Below, in pieces: positions 42,743 through 51,932 of a stretch of DNA of 64,000 bases. Numbering within the stretch: position 1 is the first letter of the stretch; every line of letters begins with the position of its first letter. A program made the translations under genes and the position numbers. A model generated the notes under the pieces. That model made no database searches, was not told the DNA's origin, and worked only from the letters and a program-made list of their open reading frames with translations. The stretch is from Chthonomonas sp. UBA2785 (GTDB taxonomy: Bacteria > Armatimonadota > Fimbriimonadia > Fimbriimonadales > Fimbriimonadaceae), in assembly GCA_002352215.1 (NCBI GenBank), contig DEIB01000052.1, positions 1,343 through 65,342 of the forward strand, read 5' to 3'.

Positions 42743-43933
42743 TCAGTCCTTAAGCCGCTGGTCCATCCACTCGTAACTGGCCTCCAGTGCGTCGGCCACG
42801 ATCATCAGGTGCTCCGAGTTCGACACCATCAAGAACTTGCTGTCGCTACGATCCTTGAGCAGGGCTCCCAGCCGCTCGGAGACAGTCTTGAGGGCGGCCA
42901 TCTCTTGCTCGCCCACCGCCAGGAATGTCGGCACGCCCTGGGCGGCCGGGGGCAAGGCAGCCCCCGTGGCCGGGGCGAATAGCACCATCCCGGTCGGCGG
43001 CGCCGTCAGCCGGGCCAACGAGCTCACCGTGGCTCCACCCCCGGCGCTATGCCCCATGATAAAGACCCTCTCCGGGGTCAGCCCGCGCGCCTCCTGCAGC
43101 CACTTCAGGCAGTTGGCGGGTGCGGTCGGAGAGGACCGCGGGGTCATGAAAATCCACCCTCTCTTCTGCGCCAGTTCCCGGGCCAGCCCCGCGCCGTAGC
43201 CTTCGTAAAACATGTTCTCGCTGCCGCCTGCCCCGTGCAGGGCAATCACCACCGGGGTCTTGGCGGTGGCCTCCTTCGGAATCCAAGCCCGGAAGACCGT
43301 GTTCTCTGCCTGCACCAGGGGCAGTTCCTCGTGCTTCTTCCATCCTTCCGCGCGGCCTCGCTCCCCGCTTACCAGCCAGGCGTGGGCGGGGGCATTCCAT
43401 TCGTATTGACCTTCCCGGATTTGGGTCAGGGCCCGGGCGAGGGCCTGCGTGTCGCCCTGCTCCAGGGCCGCCCGGCGCGATTCAAAATCGCGCACCACAC
43501 TCAGGGTGAGGGCGCGGCCCAAAGTCTCGGGGCCGTCCAGCGTCACGTCCCCTTCCCGATCCGGAGCCACCCCGGCCTTGGGGGCCGGGGGCGCGGGATC
43601 TCCCGAGCCGTACGCCCACGAATACACCAACTGATACGGCTCCCCGGGGGCCACCACCGGCGGCACGACCCGCACCCGCCAGCCTGCGCTGGGGCTCACG
43701 GTTTCGTTGCGCAGCGCGGCCTCGGCCTGGTCCAGCAACTGGCACACCTGCCCGGTTTGATTGGCGAAAAACGCCCCCACCGCCCGCGAGAGAACGTCCA
43801 CTGCGGCCCGTCGCCGGGTCGGATCTTGCACTTGCCGCCAGGTGCGCTCCATGCGCAGCGTGCGCTCTGCCATGTCGGCACGGGTGGCCGGGGCAGCCGG
43901 CTGCGCCAAGACCAACGAAAGGGCCAAAACCAT
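42743..43933 (-). CDS. Exported alpha/beta hydrolase
   Basis: A 396-residue protein. It has a short leader (MVLALSLVLAQPAAPA), an N-terminal helical/beta region (about 20-190) and an alpha/beta-hydrolase domain with ALHGAGGSENMFYEGYG (oxyanion loop), nucleophile Ser296 in IMGHSAGGG and a probable catalytic His in SNSEHLMIV. It resembles poly(3-hydroxybutyrate) depolymerase/feruloyl-esterase-like hydrolases. The substrate is unknown. It stands alone on the minus strand, divergent from the 44018 gene. Confidence 0.82.
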   Translation of the reverse strand: MVLALSLVLAQPAAPATRADMAERTLRMERTWRQVQDPTRRRAAVDVLSRAVGAFFANQTGQVCQLLDQAEAALRNETVSPSAGWRVRVVPPVVAPGEPYQLVYSWAYGSGDPAPPAPKAGVAPDREGDVTLDGPETLGRALTLSVVRDFESRRAALEQGDTQALARALTQIREGQYEWNAPAHAWLVSGERGRAEGWKKHEELPLVQAENTVFRAWIPKEATAKTPVVIALHGAGGSENMFYEGYGAGLARELAQKRGWIFMTPRSSPTAPANCLKWLQEARGLTPERVFIMGHSAGGGATVSSLARLTAPPTGMVLFAPATGAALPPAAQGVPTFLAVGEQEMAALKTVSERLGALLKDRSDSKFLMVSNSEHLMIVADALEASYEWMDQRLKD

Positions 43934-44017
43934 AACTCGATCATACGCAGTCGGCCCCCACCGTTACGCCCCTGCGTGTGGCGGCCCATTCAGTGACACA
44001 ATAACCGTGTGGAATCG

Positions 44018-44941
44018 ATGAATCACGAGGTGCAGGAAGAGCAAGCCCGGGACGCCATGCGCGCCTGGCTGGCCGAGTTTGCTCCCCTCGTGATGGATCA
44101 ATCTCAGCGTACGGCCACCGAGATCCGGCAAGAACTCGACCTCATCGAGCGGCTCCAGGGCCGCACGTCCGATCTCGACCAGGGCAAGGGGCTCCTCACC
44201 CGCATGGATGACGGCGAACTCATCCGCACCTATAACCAAGCTCGGGAGCAGATCCGCACCATCGAGCGCGACCTCCGTCGTCGCCTTGCCACCCTCGCTC
44301 CGGGCGATCCAAATAGCGAACCGGACTACGACGCCCTCCAAGAGCGCCTGGCGGAGACCGCCGCGCAGATTGAAGTCGGGGTCCCCACCTTTTCGGCCAA
44401 CCCGGACCGGTTAGAACTCGCCAGTTCCCCGGCACAGGTCGCGGCGGGCATCGGCATGGGCATCTTTGGCCTCGGGTGGACGGCTTTCACCACGCTCCAC
44501 GCGTTCTTCATGATCGGCGGGATGATGAAGGCGATGGGGCCGGTCGCCTTCGCCATGCTGGGCTTCTATGCGATTTTTTGGGCCGTAGGCGTGGGGATGT
44601 TTATGAGCGCCTTCAATATGGCCGCGCAAGAGACCATCTCACTCGAAGGTGACACCCTCACGATCACCAAAACCCTCGGCCCGATCCGAAGGGCCAAACA
44701 ACACCGCATCAACCCCAAGTTGCAGGTCCGGATCGGCACCACTGAAAAACAAGTGAGCCACGGGCGTGGCCGCTCGGTCCCCATGAAGGTGGCCGCGATC
44801 ATCTTCACCAGCGAAAACGGCCGCCCCATTGCGGTCGCCACCGGCACCACCGATGCCAACCGTGAGGTGATGCTCCGGCAGATTCAAGCGCACCTGGGGC
44901 AAGAGGACACTTCTCCGGTGCCCCCGCCGATCCAGGACTAG
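44018..44941 (+). CDS. Hypothetical membrane protein with N-terminal helical region
   Basis: A 307-residue protein. Residues 1-125 are charged and helical with coiled-coil character (TATEIRQELDLIERLQG, AREQIRTIERDLRRRL). Two or three membrane segments follow at about 140-205 (GIGMGIFGLGWTAFTTLHAF, FAMLGFYAIFWAVGVGMFM). A cytoplasmic beta-rich domain follows (LEGDTLTITKTLGPIRRAK), reminiscent of PH-like bacterial domains. No family is assigned. A GTG three codons upstream is an alternative start; neither has a clear ribosome site. The stop overlaps the convergent DUF1080 stop by four bases. Confidence 0.65.
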   Translation: MNHEVQEEQARDAMRAWLAEFAPLVMDQSQRTATEIRQELDLIERLQGRTSDLDQGKGLLTRMDDGELIRTYNQAREQIRTIERDLRRRLATLAPGDPNSEPDYDALQERLAETAAQIEVGVPTFSANPDRLELASSPAQVAAGIGMGIFGLGWTAFTTLHAFFMIGGMMKAMGPVAFAMLGFYAIFWAVGVGMFMSAFNMAAQETISLEGDTLTITKTLGPIRRAKQHRINPKLQVRIGTTEKQVSHGRGRSVPMKVAAIIFTSENGRPIAVATGTTDANREVMLRQIQAHLGQEDTSPVPPPIQD

Positions 44942-45717
44942 CGCTTTAGTTGCAGGGCGATGCGCCGGAACTCGACCGGGTGGCTCTCGGACTGCAAGCT
45001 AATGGAGCCGCTCCGGATCAAACTCTCCGCCCCCGAGGCCGCCCAGGCCTTGGCGTCCGCATCATTCGGGTCGAGCTGGACCTCGCGGTAGCGGAAAACT
45101 TCCTGCCCGTTGATGTAGTGGACCACGTCCTCCGGGCCGTTCACATCCAGCTCCAGGCGCACCCACTCTTCCCCCCGGAAGGTCGGCGAGTTCGAGTTGG
45201 TGCAGTGCTGCCGCCACAGTTGCCCGTTGTACATCACATTGGTGCCCGGCGTGCACAGGTTAGCCGTCGGTCGGTCGCCCTCCTTGTCTCCGCCCAGCAA
45301 CTGCACCTCGGCCGATACCGGAAAGTCTTGCCGCTCGCCCATCGTCTCGGGCGGCTGCCCGTGGATCATCACGCCGCTGTTCTTCCACGCCCAGCCCGGC
45401 CCTTCCGGCACCTGCTGGCCCACAAATCGGTACTCCAGGCGCAGCTTGTAGCGACTGGCCGGGGTGCGGAAGAAGAGGTGGCCAAAGCGGCCATCAAACT
45501 TCTCGTACCCGTCGTAGCGCACCACCAGGTTGCCGCCTTCCACGCGGAAGGTCCGCATCGGGTCCTCGCCCAGTTTGTGGCCCACAATCTTGGGCGTCCA
45601 ACCCTCCAGGTTGCGGCCATTAAACAGGCTCACCCACGGCGCCGAAGGTGCCCCCTGCACCGGGGCCAAGGCCGCCCCCGCTGCCCCCAGGGCCACCACA
45701 AAAAGTGCGAATCGCAT
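44938..45717 (-). CDS. DUF1080 (3-keto-disaccharide hydrolase-like) exported protein
   Basis: A 259-residue protein with a signal peptide (MRFALFVVALGAAGAALA) and one DUF1080 domain: WVSLFNGRNLEGWTP, GNLVVRYDGYEKFDG, FRTPASRYKLRLEYRF, NSGVMIHGQPPE, GQEVFRYREVQLDP. The fold is concanavalin/laminin-G-like; members include 3-keto-glycoside hydrolases and are abundant in Planctomycetes-type genomes. The ATG at 45717 is chosen because the signal peptide starts there. It lies 26 bases after the GHL10-like gene and is probably co-transcribed with it. Confidence 0.85.
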   Translation of the reverse strand: MRFALFVVALGAAGAALAPVQGAPSAPWVSLFNGRNLEGWTPKIVGHKLGEDPMRTFRVEGGNLVVRYDGYEKFDGRFGHLFFRTPASRYKLRLEYRFVGQQVPEGPGWAWKNSGVMIHGQPPETMGERQDFPVSAEVQLLGGDKEGDRPTANLCTPGTNVMYNGQLWRQHCTNSNSPTFRGEEWVRLELDVNGPEDVVHYINGQEVFRYREVQLDPNDADAKAWAASGAESLIRSGSISLQSESHPVEFRRIALQLKR

Positions 45718-45743
45718 GGACGGAGGGTTTACCTGCTGCGGGT

Positions 45744-46718
45744 TCACGATTCGTCGCTCCATCGCGCGATCTCTTCCTTAAGCACGGCCTGCATGGGCTC
45801 GCTCATGCCATCGAAAATGCTGACGCCGCTGGCTCCCCGGTGCCGCGCCGCGCGCAGGCCCGCCTGGAACTCCTCGGGCGACTTGAACGCCGGCATATAG
45901 AGCCCCGCCACCACCGGGAACCGCGCTGCTTGGATGCCTTCGCGCACGCAGTTGCCGATCCACTCCGTGTCTTCGTTGTAAAACGAGTGGTAGATCATCG
46001 GGGTCACAAAGTCCAGCGGCCACTTATCCCAGTCTTGGCGGCAAATCTTGCGGGCCATGCTGGGCGTCGGGAACACTGCCGCCGAGACCTGCTTGCGCGC
46101 CTGGTGCACCCGCTCGGTGACCTTGGTCACCAGGGCCGTGATCGCATCGTAGCGGAAGTGCAACCACCGCGAGTCCAAATCTGGCCGCTCCAGCTTCAGC
46201 GGGTCATCGCCGTACCGCGCCCGGAACGCCTCGCGCGCCGCCTCGCTGTAATCAAAATCGTAGCGCGGCAGTTCTTCGGTCTGGTCCAGCTTGTAGGTGT
46301 CCCACAGCGCAGTGGGCAAGATCACGTCCGGGTAGCGCACGTAGTCCAGGTGCACCCCGTCCACGTCATCACGGAGGGCAATCTCCTCCGCCTTGCCGCA
46401 GATGTGCTCCACCACTTCCGGGATGTGCGGGCTCACCCAGCGGTAGTAGTCCACGTAAGGCGGCTGGTCCACGCAGCTTTCGCCACTCCGGGCCACCATG
46501 TACCATTCCGGGTGCTCGGCCATCAGCTTCGCGTCGCGCTGGTTGGTCGTCCACATCCACACGTGCGGCGAGAGGCCGGCCTCGCGGATCGCCTTGAGAT
46601 GCGCGGCGTTCACCCCGCCAAGAAAAACGCCCGTCACCCCCAGGGCGGCGAGCTTTTCGTACTTGTCACCAGGTTCGGCCGGGTCCGCCCCGGTCCACAC
46701 CCAAAAGCTCGGCTTCAC
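45744..46718 (-). CDS. GHL10-like glycosidase (TIM barrel)
   Basis: A 324-residue protein related to the glycosyl-hydrolase-like GHL10/DUF4015 group. Key segments are KPSFWVWTGADPAEPGDK, LGVTGVFLGGVNAAHL, RDDVDGVHLDYVRYPDV (the family signature, with a likely catalytic Asp), PLDFVTPMIYHSFY and SGVSIFDGM. No signal peptide is seen with the GTG start, which overlaps the previous gene's TGA (GTGA). An upstream start would lie inside that gene. The substrate is unknown; the neighbours suggest complex polysaccharide breakdown. Confidence 0.78.
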   Translation of the reverse strand: MKPSFWVWTGADPAEPGDKYEKLAALGVTGVFLGGVNAAHLKAIREAGLSPHVWMWTTNQRDAKLMAEHPEWYMVARSGESCVDQPPYVDYYRWVSPHIPEVVEHICGKAEEIALRDDVDGVHLDYVRYPDVILPTALWDTYKLDQTEELPRYDFDYSEAAREAFRARYGDDPLKLERPDLDSRWLHFRYDAITALVTKVTERVHQARKQVSAAVFPTPSMARKICRQDWDKWPLDFVTPMIYHSFYNEDTEWIGNCVREGIQAARFPVVAGLYMPAFKSPEEFQAGLRAARHRGASGVSIFDGMSEPMQAVLKEEIARWSDES

Positions 46719-49672
46719 CGCGCGAACTCCAGATAGCCCCACATTTCGGGCTGGTGCATGTCCACCACGCCCTGCGGGCTCCACACCCAGTTGTCTTCCT
46801 TAGTGTCCGGCACTTTGCGGTACTTGCCGTTCTCCACCAGGTGCTGCCACTGCACGCGGCTGAAGTTGATGCGCCAGCGGTCGCCCGGTTGCGGGGGCAC
46901 GGCCACCTTGCTGATCTCCTTGAGACTGCGCCAGGGAATGTGAATGGTGCAACTCCACCCCTCGTCCTCGTCGCTCGGGTCGTTCAGGGTGCCATTGATC
47001 TTGACGGCCGTGCGCAGGCCCTTGATCTCCCAACTGTCCACGGCCGGGCCACCTTCGCGGTAGGGGCGGGGCAGCAGCAGATCCCAGGTGGTGTTCAGCG
47101 CGTTCAGTTCCAGCTCGCCGTAGTTCAGGGCGTCGTCGTCCGGGTCGATGAACACTTCAAAGTCGTTATCGTAAAAGATCACGCTGTCGTGCTCGGTCAA
47201 GGTGCCCCACACGTGGGGCTCCTCCATTTCCGCGCCGATCCAGAGCCCACTTTCGCTCCAGCCCATCTTGGCGCGGGTGCGAAATCGCGGCGCGGGGCGC
47301 TTATCACCCTCGATGTCCACAAAGTCGTCCGTCCAGGGGCTCAACTGCCAGGATTCGTGGGAAAGATCCCCATCCATCGGCGGTTCTTGAGACCAAAAGG
47401 GGGCCACGTAAGCCTTCGGCGTATTCACAACCGTCATCTTGGGATCAAGGCGGTACTGCGAGTCAAGGATGGCGGCCGCGCGGACCCCACTGATGCCGTC
47501 GCGGAGCATCTCCGGCCCCACCACGAACACATCCGGGAACGCCGCCCCCGGCGTCCAGATCGGCAGTCGCGCCATCGTCAGCGCACCGGCGCGGTCGGTG
47601 TAGCTCACCAACGCCTGCATCCGGTCCGGTTCACCCGGTACGGGGGAAATGCTCAGGCCCGCTCCGGCGCCCGGCAGCGGATCCGAACCGATGCGCATTT
47701 CGGTTTCCGAGTTTGCGGCGGCGGCAAAGGATTCGCTCTCAAAGTCCGGCCCGCCAATATAGATCGGGTTCACGTCGCTGTCATCGCCATCAAACATGAC
47801 GTTCAGGTCGCCGTTGCCCCGGTAGTAGAACGTCTCCGCCCAGAACCGTGCGATTTGGAAGGCGTAATCCCGTTGGTCGCGGTCCAGGTTCACCACCGTC
47901 GGGCGGTGATAGAACACGTCCTTAAAGCGGCCCCCGCGTACGGCACTCCGTTCGTCGGTCGGCACTTCGTCCAGGCGTTGCCATTGGCCCGCCCCGTCAC
48001 GTCGCCAATGGCCGGAGGTCAAAGCCTGTCCGTCCACCTTCATCGTCTCTCCCAGGTCCAGCGAGATCAGCGTGATGTTGGCCGTGGTCGCTTCGCCCTT
48101 GGCCACCGTGATGGTGCTGGGCTGGTACGGCTCGGCCTGTTGGTGCACCGTGATCCACCCAAAGTTGCCGTTGATGCTGGGGTCAATCGTGGTCAGCGTG
48201 TAGTCATCCGGTCGGTTGAGCGCGTTCGCCCGCAGGAACTCCCACATCGGGGCGTGGTCCAGGCAGTTCGCGCCGGGGGCCGGGTCGGTGTCGTACCAGT
48301 GGCCCTGGCCGGCTTCTTCGTGGAAGCCCAACGCCGGGTGCCCTTCCAGCGCCTTGCGCATGTTGCGCGCCTCGCTCACCGGCACGGTTTCGTCGGCATC
48401 GCCGTGCAGCACGTACACCGGGTTGATGCGGAGGTTGTCCTTGAACAGCATCGTGTCGTGGATTTGGCTCACGCGGTTCAGTAGCGCGCCCATCGGGTCG
48501 GTGGCGTCCCAACGTCGACCGCCGCCGTAGGTGAAGAACGACGCCCACCCCGCGCACGGCCCCACGCCGGCGAACTCGAACGGGAACAGCGCCCCGTTGA
48601 TCCACGAGCCGTGGCCGCCCATCGAGTGGCCACTGATGTACACCTCATCCGGGTTCACGCCGGGGATTTCCAGCGCCAAGTCGCGCACTTCCAGCAAGTC
48701 CAGCCGGCCAATCTCTTCCCAGTCAAAGCCGTAGGGTCGGCGGTTGGTCGGGGCCACCACGTGCGCCCAGGTCTTGGCCCCGTAAGCTTGCGCCTGACCC
48801 AGCGCTTCCACGCTCGCCCCGTGCGGGCTCAGGATCACGCTCGTGGCCTTGGGGTCGCTGGCCGGCAAGTACCCGTAGTACTGCACGCTCTGGTCAATGC
48901 GGCTGATGAAGGTCACCCGGCGGGCTTCCTCTGGCTTCACGACCCGCAGGTTCAGTTCGGCCTTATGCAGCACTTCGCCGCCCTTGCGGAGGGTCAGCAC
49001 GACCTTGCCGTCGGCGTCTTTGGGGCGCGGCACATTCACAGGCACCTTGCGCACCCCCAGGGGCCACAGGTGCGGCACCTTGGTGGTGCGAGATTGCCCC
49101 CCATGCTCGGCGGTGACTTCAATCCCCTCGCCCCATTCATCCTGGGCATTGCGGATCACCACCCCGGCCCAGGCATCGCTGGCGGGGGCACCCGTCACCA
49201 CGTCGGGCAGCGTCGCATCTCGCGTATCGAAGCTTACGGGCGCGGGCGGTTTGATGAGCGAAGCCCTCATTTGGCCCCGCCCAACCTGGAAGTAAAACTC
49301 GTTGGTGCCCGCCTTCAATCGCACCGGCAGGCTTAGGTAGCCGTAACCGTAGGGGTCGCCCGCGCGGGGCTCCTCATTCACCCAGGTCTGCGACGTGCCG
49401 GTGGCCTCCAGTAGCATGATCTGCTCACGCTCCGAAGGCACGGTGGCGAACACGTAGCCGTTCCCTCGGAACCAGCCATCCGCCGCCGCCTCCACGCGCC
49501 GCCAACCTGTGGCCTCGCTCGGCGTCTTCCGGTCAATCATCCCCGCAATCACGGGGTCCACGGCCACCGGCGTCCGGCCATTGCCAGGAACCGTGATCTG
49601 CAGGCCTTCCTTCAGAAAAATCGTTTCGTCTTGCGGTTGCGCCATGGCCATGGCAACTGCCCACACCATCAT
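46715..49672 (-). CDS. Large exported alpha/beta hydrolase with C-terminal CBM9-like domain
   Basis: A 985-residue protein. MMVWAVAMAMAQ is a short leader. Residues about 20-250 are beta-rich accessory domains (LPVRLKAGTNEFYFQVGRGQ). An alpha/beta-hydrolase domain (about 255-475) has nucleophile Ser near 350 in YISGHSMGGHGSW, Asp in LHGDADETVPV and His in EEAGQGHWYD. Residues about 480-750 are of unclear type. The last 230 residues resemble CBM9 (PPMDGDLSHESW, GLWIGAEMEEPHVWG, DNDFEVFIDPDDD, WSCTIHIPWRSL). It probably deacylates or cleaves a plant-type polymer. It heads a minus-strand set with the GHL10 and DUF1080 genes and is divergent from the GH2 gene 31 bases away. Confidence 0.8.
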   Translation of the reverse strand: MMVWAVAMAMAQPQDETIFLKEGLQITVPGNGRTPVAVDPVIAGMIDRKTPSEATGWRRVEAAADGWFRGNGYVFATVPSEREQIMLLEATGTSQTWVNEEPRAGDPYGYGYLSLPVRLKAGTNEFYFQVGRGQMRASLIKPPAPVSFDTRDATLPDVVTGAPASDAWAGVVIRNAQDEWGEGIEVTAEHGGQSRTTKVPHLWPLGVRKVPVNVPRPKDADGKVVLTLRKGGEVLHKAELNLRVVKPEEARRVTFISRIDQSVQYYGYLPASDPKATSVILSPHGASVEALGQAQAYGAKTWAHVVAPTNRRPYGFDWEEIGRLDLLEVRDLALEIPGVNPDEVYISGHSMGGHGSWINGALFPFEFAGVGPCAGWASFFTYGGGRRWDATDPMGALLNRVSQIHDTMLFKDNLRINPVYVLHGDADETVPVSEARNMRKALEGHPALGFHEEAGQGHWYDTDPAPGANCLDHAPMWEFLRANALNRPDDYTLTTIDPSINGNFGWITVHQQAEPYQPSTITVAKGEATTANITLISLDLGETMKVDGQALTSGHWRRDGAGQWQRLDEVPTDERSAVRGGRFKDVFYHRPTVVNLDRDQRDYAFQIARFWAETFYYRGNGDLNVMFDGDDSDVNPIYIGGPDFESESFAAAANSETEMRIGSDPLPGAGAGLSISPVPGEPDRMQALVSYTDRAGALTMARLPIWTPGAAFPDVFVVGPEMLRDGISGVRAAAILDSQYRLDPKMTVVNTPKAYVAPFWSQEPPMDGDLSHESWQLSPWTDDFVDIEGDKRPAPRFRTRAKMGWSESGLWIGAEMEEPHVWGTLTEHDSVIFYDNDFEVFIDPDDDALNYGELELNALNTTWDLLLPRPYREGGPAVDSWEIKGLRTAVKINGTLNDPSDEDEGWSCTIHIPWRSLKEISKVAVPPQPGDRWRINFSRVQWQHLVENGKYRKVPDTKEDNWVWSPQGVVDMHQPEMWGYLEFAR

Positions 49673-49703
49673 GCGCCCTATTATGGGGTGTAGACTCCGC
49701 CCG

Positions 49704-51926
49704 ATGCAGTGGAGGTTAAAGTTCGTCCTTCTGGTCTCGGTCCTCCTCGCGCTGGGGCTCCCCGCCATGGCACGCGATATTCCTCGACCCGAACACCCGC
49801 TCCCGATTGCCGAACGTGCCGAGTGGCTGAACCTGAACGGCCCGTGGGAGTTCTGGGAAACCCAAGACGACAACGCCGAGCCGACCACCTTCCCCGACGA
49901 GATCATCGTTCCCTTTGCCCGCGAGAGCAAGCTGAGCGGCCTGGAGCGAACCGAAGCCGTGCGCAACGTGTGGTACCGCCGCACCTTCACCATGCCGGCT
50001 TGGAAGAGCCCGCGCCAGCGCCTGCACATCATGGCCGCCGATTTCCGCACCCGGGTGTGGGTGAATGGCACCCTGGTAGCCACCGCCATTGGTGGGAACA
50101 CGCCGATCACCGCCGACATCACGGCCGCCCTGCGAGCGGGCGAAAACGAGATCAAAGTCCACTGCTTCGACGATGCCGAGGGTGGTCTGCAGCCCCTGGG
50201 CAAGCAGACCCGCAAGGGCGGCAGCCAGGGCATCTTCTACACCCGCACCACCGGCATTTGGCAGACGGTGTGGTTGGAGGGTGTGGGCTCAAGCTACCTG
50301 CGCGACTTCCGCGTCCGCGCCGATGCCAACGGCTTCTTTGAAGTCGTGGCCGAACCCGAGTATGTCCAGCCCGACATGACATTGAGGGTTTCGATCCGCG
50401 ACATTCAAGGCGAGTCGAATTTCAACTCAAATCCTTTAACCGCGCCCCTCACCGTACAAGGGCAATTCATGAATGTGCGCCCGTGGTCTTCACGGGACCC
50501 GCACCTCTATGACCTCACGCTCCAACTGGTACGGAACGGACAAGTGCTGGATGAAGTGAACTCGTATATCGGGTTCCGCACGGTCAGCATCCAAGGGCCG
50601 CGCATCCTCATCAACGGTGAACCGGTCTTCCAGCGCTTGGTGCTGGACCAAGGCTTCTACCCCGATGGCGTATGGACGGCCCCCAGTGACGAAGCCCTGC
50701 GCAACGACATCAAGCTCGCCCAAGACGTTGGTTTCAACGGTGCACGCCTGCACCAAAAGGTGTTCGAGCCTCGATTCCTTTATCACGCCGCCAAGATGGG
50801 CTACCTGTGCTGGGGTGAGTACCCGAGCTACGGCCCGGATTACGACAACCCCGCCCTCAACCGGGTGTGGGTGGACGAGTGGACGCGGGTGATGCAGCGC
50901 GACCGCAACCAAACCGCCGTGATTGGCTGGTGCCCGTTTAACGAAACGCCGCGCGAGGCCATCCCCCTGCAGGGCACGATCTACAGGATGACGCGCCTGG
51001 CTGATCCCGGCCGACCGGCGATTGAAACCAGCGGCTGGAGCCACGGACTCTCTGATCCGAGCATTCTGGATGCCCACGACTACGAGCAAGACCCGGTCGT
51101 CTTCCGTCGCCGCTGGCAGGGGCACAACTCCAAACCCAATGACCTCCCCGCGCGCTATCTGGGACGCCAGAGCAACTGGATTCCGTTCATGGTGAGCGAA
51201 TACGGCGGGATCGGCTGGAACACCGGCGAGGGCTGGGGCTACGGCAACCCGCCCAAGACCCAAGAGGAGTACTTCACTCGCTTGCGTGGGCTGACCCTGG
51301 CCCTGCTGGATAATCCCAACCACTTCGGGTTCGTTTACACCCAGCTAACCGACGTGGAGCAGGAGAAGAACGGGGTCTACACCTACGACCGCAAGCCCAA
51401 GTTCGAAGCGAGGTTGTTCCGCGAGATCTTTGGGGCGCGGGCGGCTTACGAACAGGCCGAGTTCCCCGCTTGGCAACCGGCGATGGACGACTGGCGGGTG
51501 CTGGTGGGATCGGCGGTGGACGCCGACCACGAGTGGGACATGCTGCTGACTCCTCCCGCCCATGAGTGGACCAACGGGTTCAAGGGTGAGCGGGCAAAGG
51601 GTGGCTTTGGCCGGAAGGATGGCTTTGAAGACCTGATCCGCACTCCGTGGACGACGGCCGACATCTACCTCTCGCGCAGCTTTGAGGTCACCTCGGCGCC
51701 GGCCGCAGCGCGGCTAGTCATCCACTACGACAACGCCACCAAGGTCTGGATCAACGGCAAGTTGGTGTGGGAATCCCCCGCTGGCGCGTGGAATGATGGC
51801 TATCAAGCCTTTGAGCTCAATGCCGCCGCCCGGGCCGCGCTGAAAGATGGCACCAACACCATCGTGGTGCACTGCCACCAGGATAGTGGGGGCCAGTTCA
51901 TCGACCTGGCCCTCCTTGGTCGCTAA
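49704..51926 (+). CDS. Exported GH2 family glycosidase
   Basis: A 740-residue protein with a signal peptide (FVLLVSVLLALGLPAMA). GH2 order: sugar-binding jelly roll (LNLNGPWEFWETQ, VWYRRTFTMP, RVWVNGTLVA), Ig-like domain (PHLYDLTLQLVRNG, YIGFRTVSI), TIM barrel with acid/base Glu414 in CPFNETP and nucleophile Glu499 in MVSEYGGIGW. A C-terminal beta-sandwich repeats the YLSRSFEV/WINGKLVWES pattern. Candidate activities are beta-galactosidase, -glucuronidase or -mannosidase. An ATG seven codons upstream is possible. It shares a 31-base divergent gap with the CBM9-hydrolase gene, so the promoters must overlap coding sequence. Confidence 0.88.
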   Translation: MQWRLKFVLLVSVLLALGLPAMARDIPRPEHPLPIAERAEWLNLNGPWEFWETQDDNAEPTTFPDEIIVPFARESKLSGLERTEAVRNVWYRRTFTMPAWKSPRQRLHIMAADFRTRVWVNGTLVATAIGGNTPITADITAALRAGENEIKVHCFDDAEGGLQPLGKQTRKGGSQGIFYTRTTGIWQTVWLEGVGSSYLRDFRVRADANGFFEVVAEPEYVQPDMTLRVSIRDIQGESNFNSNPLTAPLTVQGQFMNVRPWSSRDPHLYDLTLQLVRNGQVLDEVNSYIGFRTVSIQGPRILINGEPVFQRLVLDQGFYPDGVWTAPSDEALRNDIKLAQDVGFNGARLHQKVFEPRFLYHAAKMGYLCWGEYPSYGPDYDNPALNRVWVDEWTRVMQRDRNQTAVIGWCPFNETPREAIPLQGTIYRMTRLADPGRPAIETSGWSHGLSDPSILDAHDYEQDPVVFRRRWQGHNSKPNDLPARYLGRQSNWIPFMVSEYGGIGWNTGEGWGYGNPPKTQEEYFTRLRGLTLALLDNPNHFGFVYTQLTDVEQEKNGVYTYDRKPKFEARLFREIFGARAAYEQAEFPAWQPAMDDWRVLVGSAVDADHEWDMLLTPPAHEWTNGFKGERAKGGFGRKDGFEDLIRTPWTTADIYLSRSFEVTSAPAAARLVIHYDNATKVWINGKLVWESPAGAWNDGYQAFELNAAARAALKDGTNTIVVHCHQDSGGQFIDLALLGR

Positions 51927-51932
51927 GCGCGA

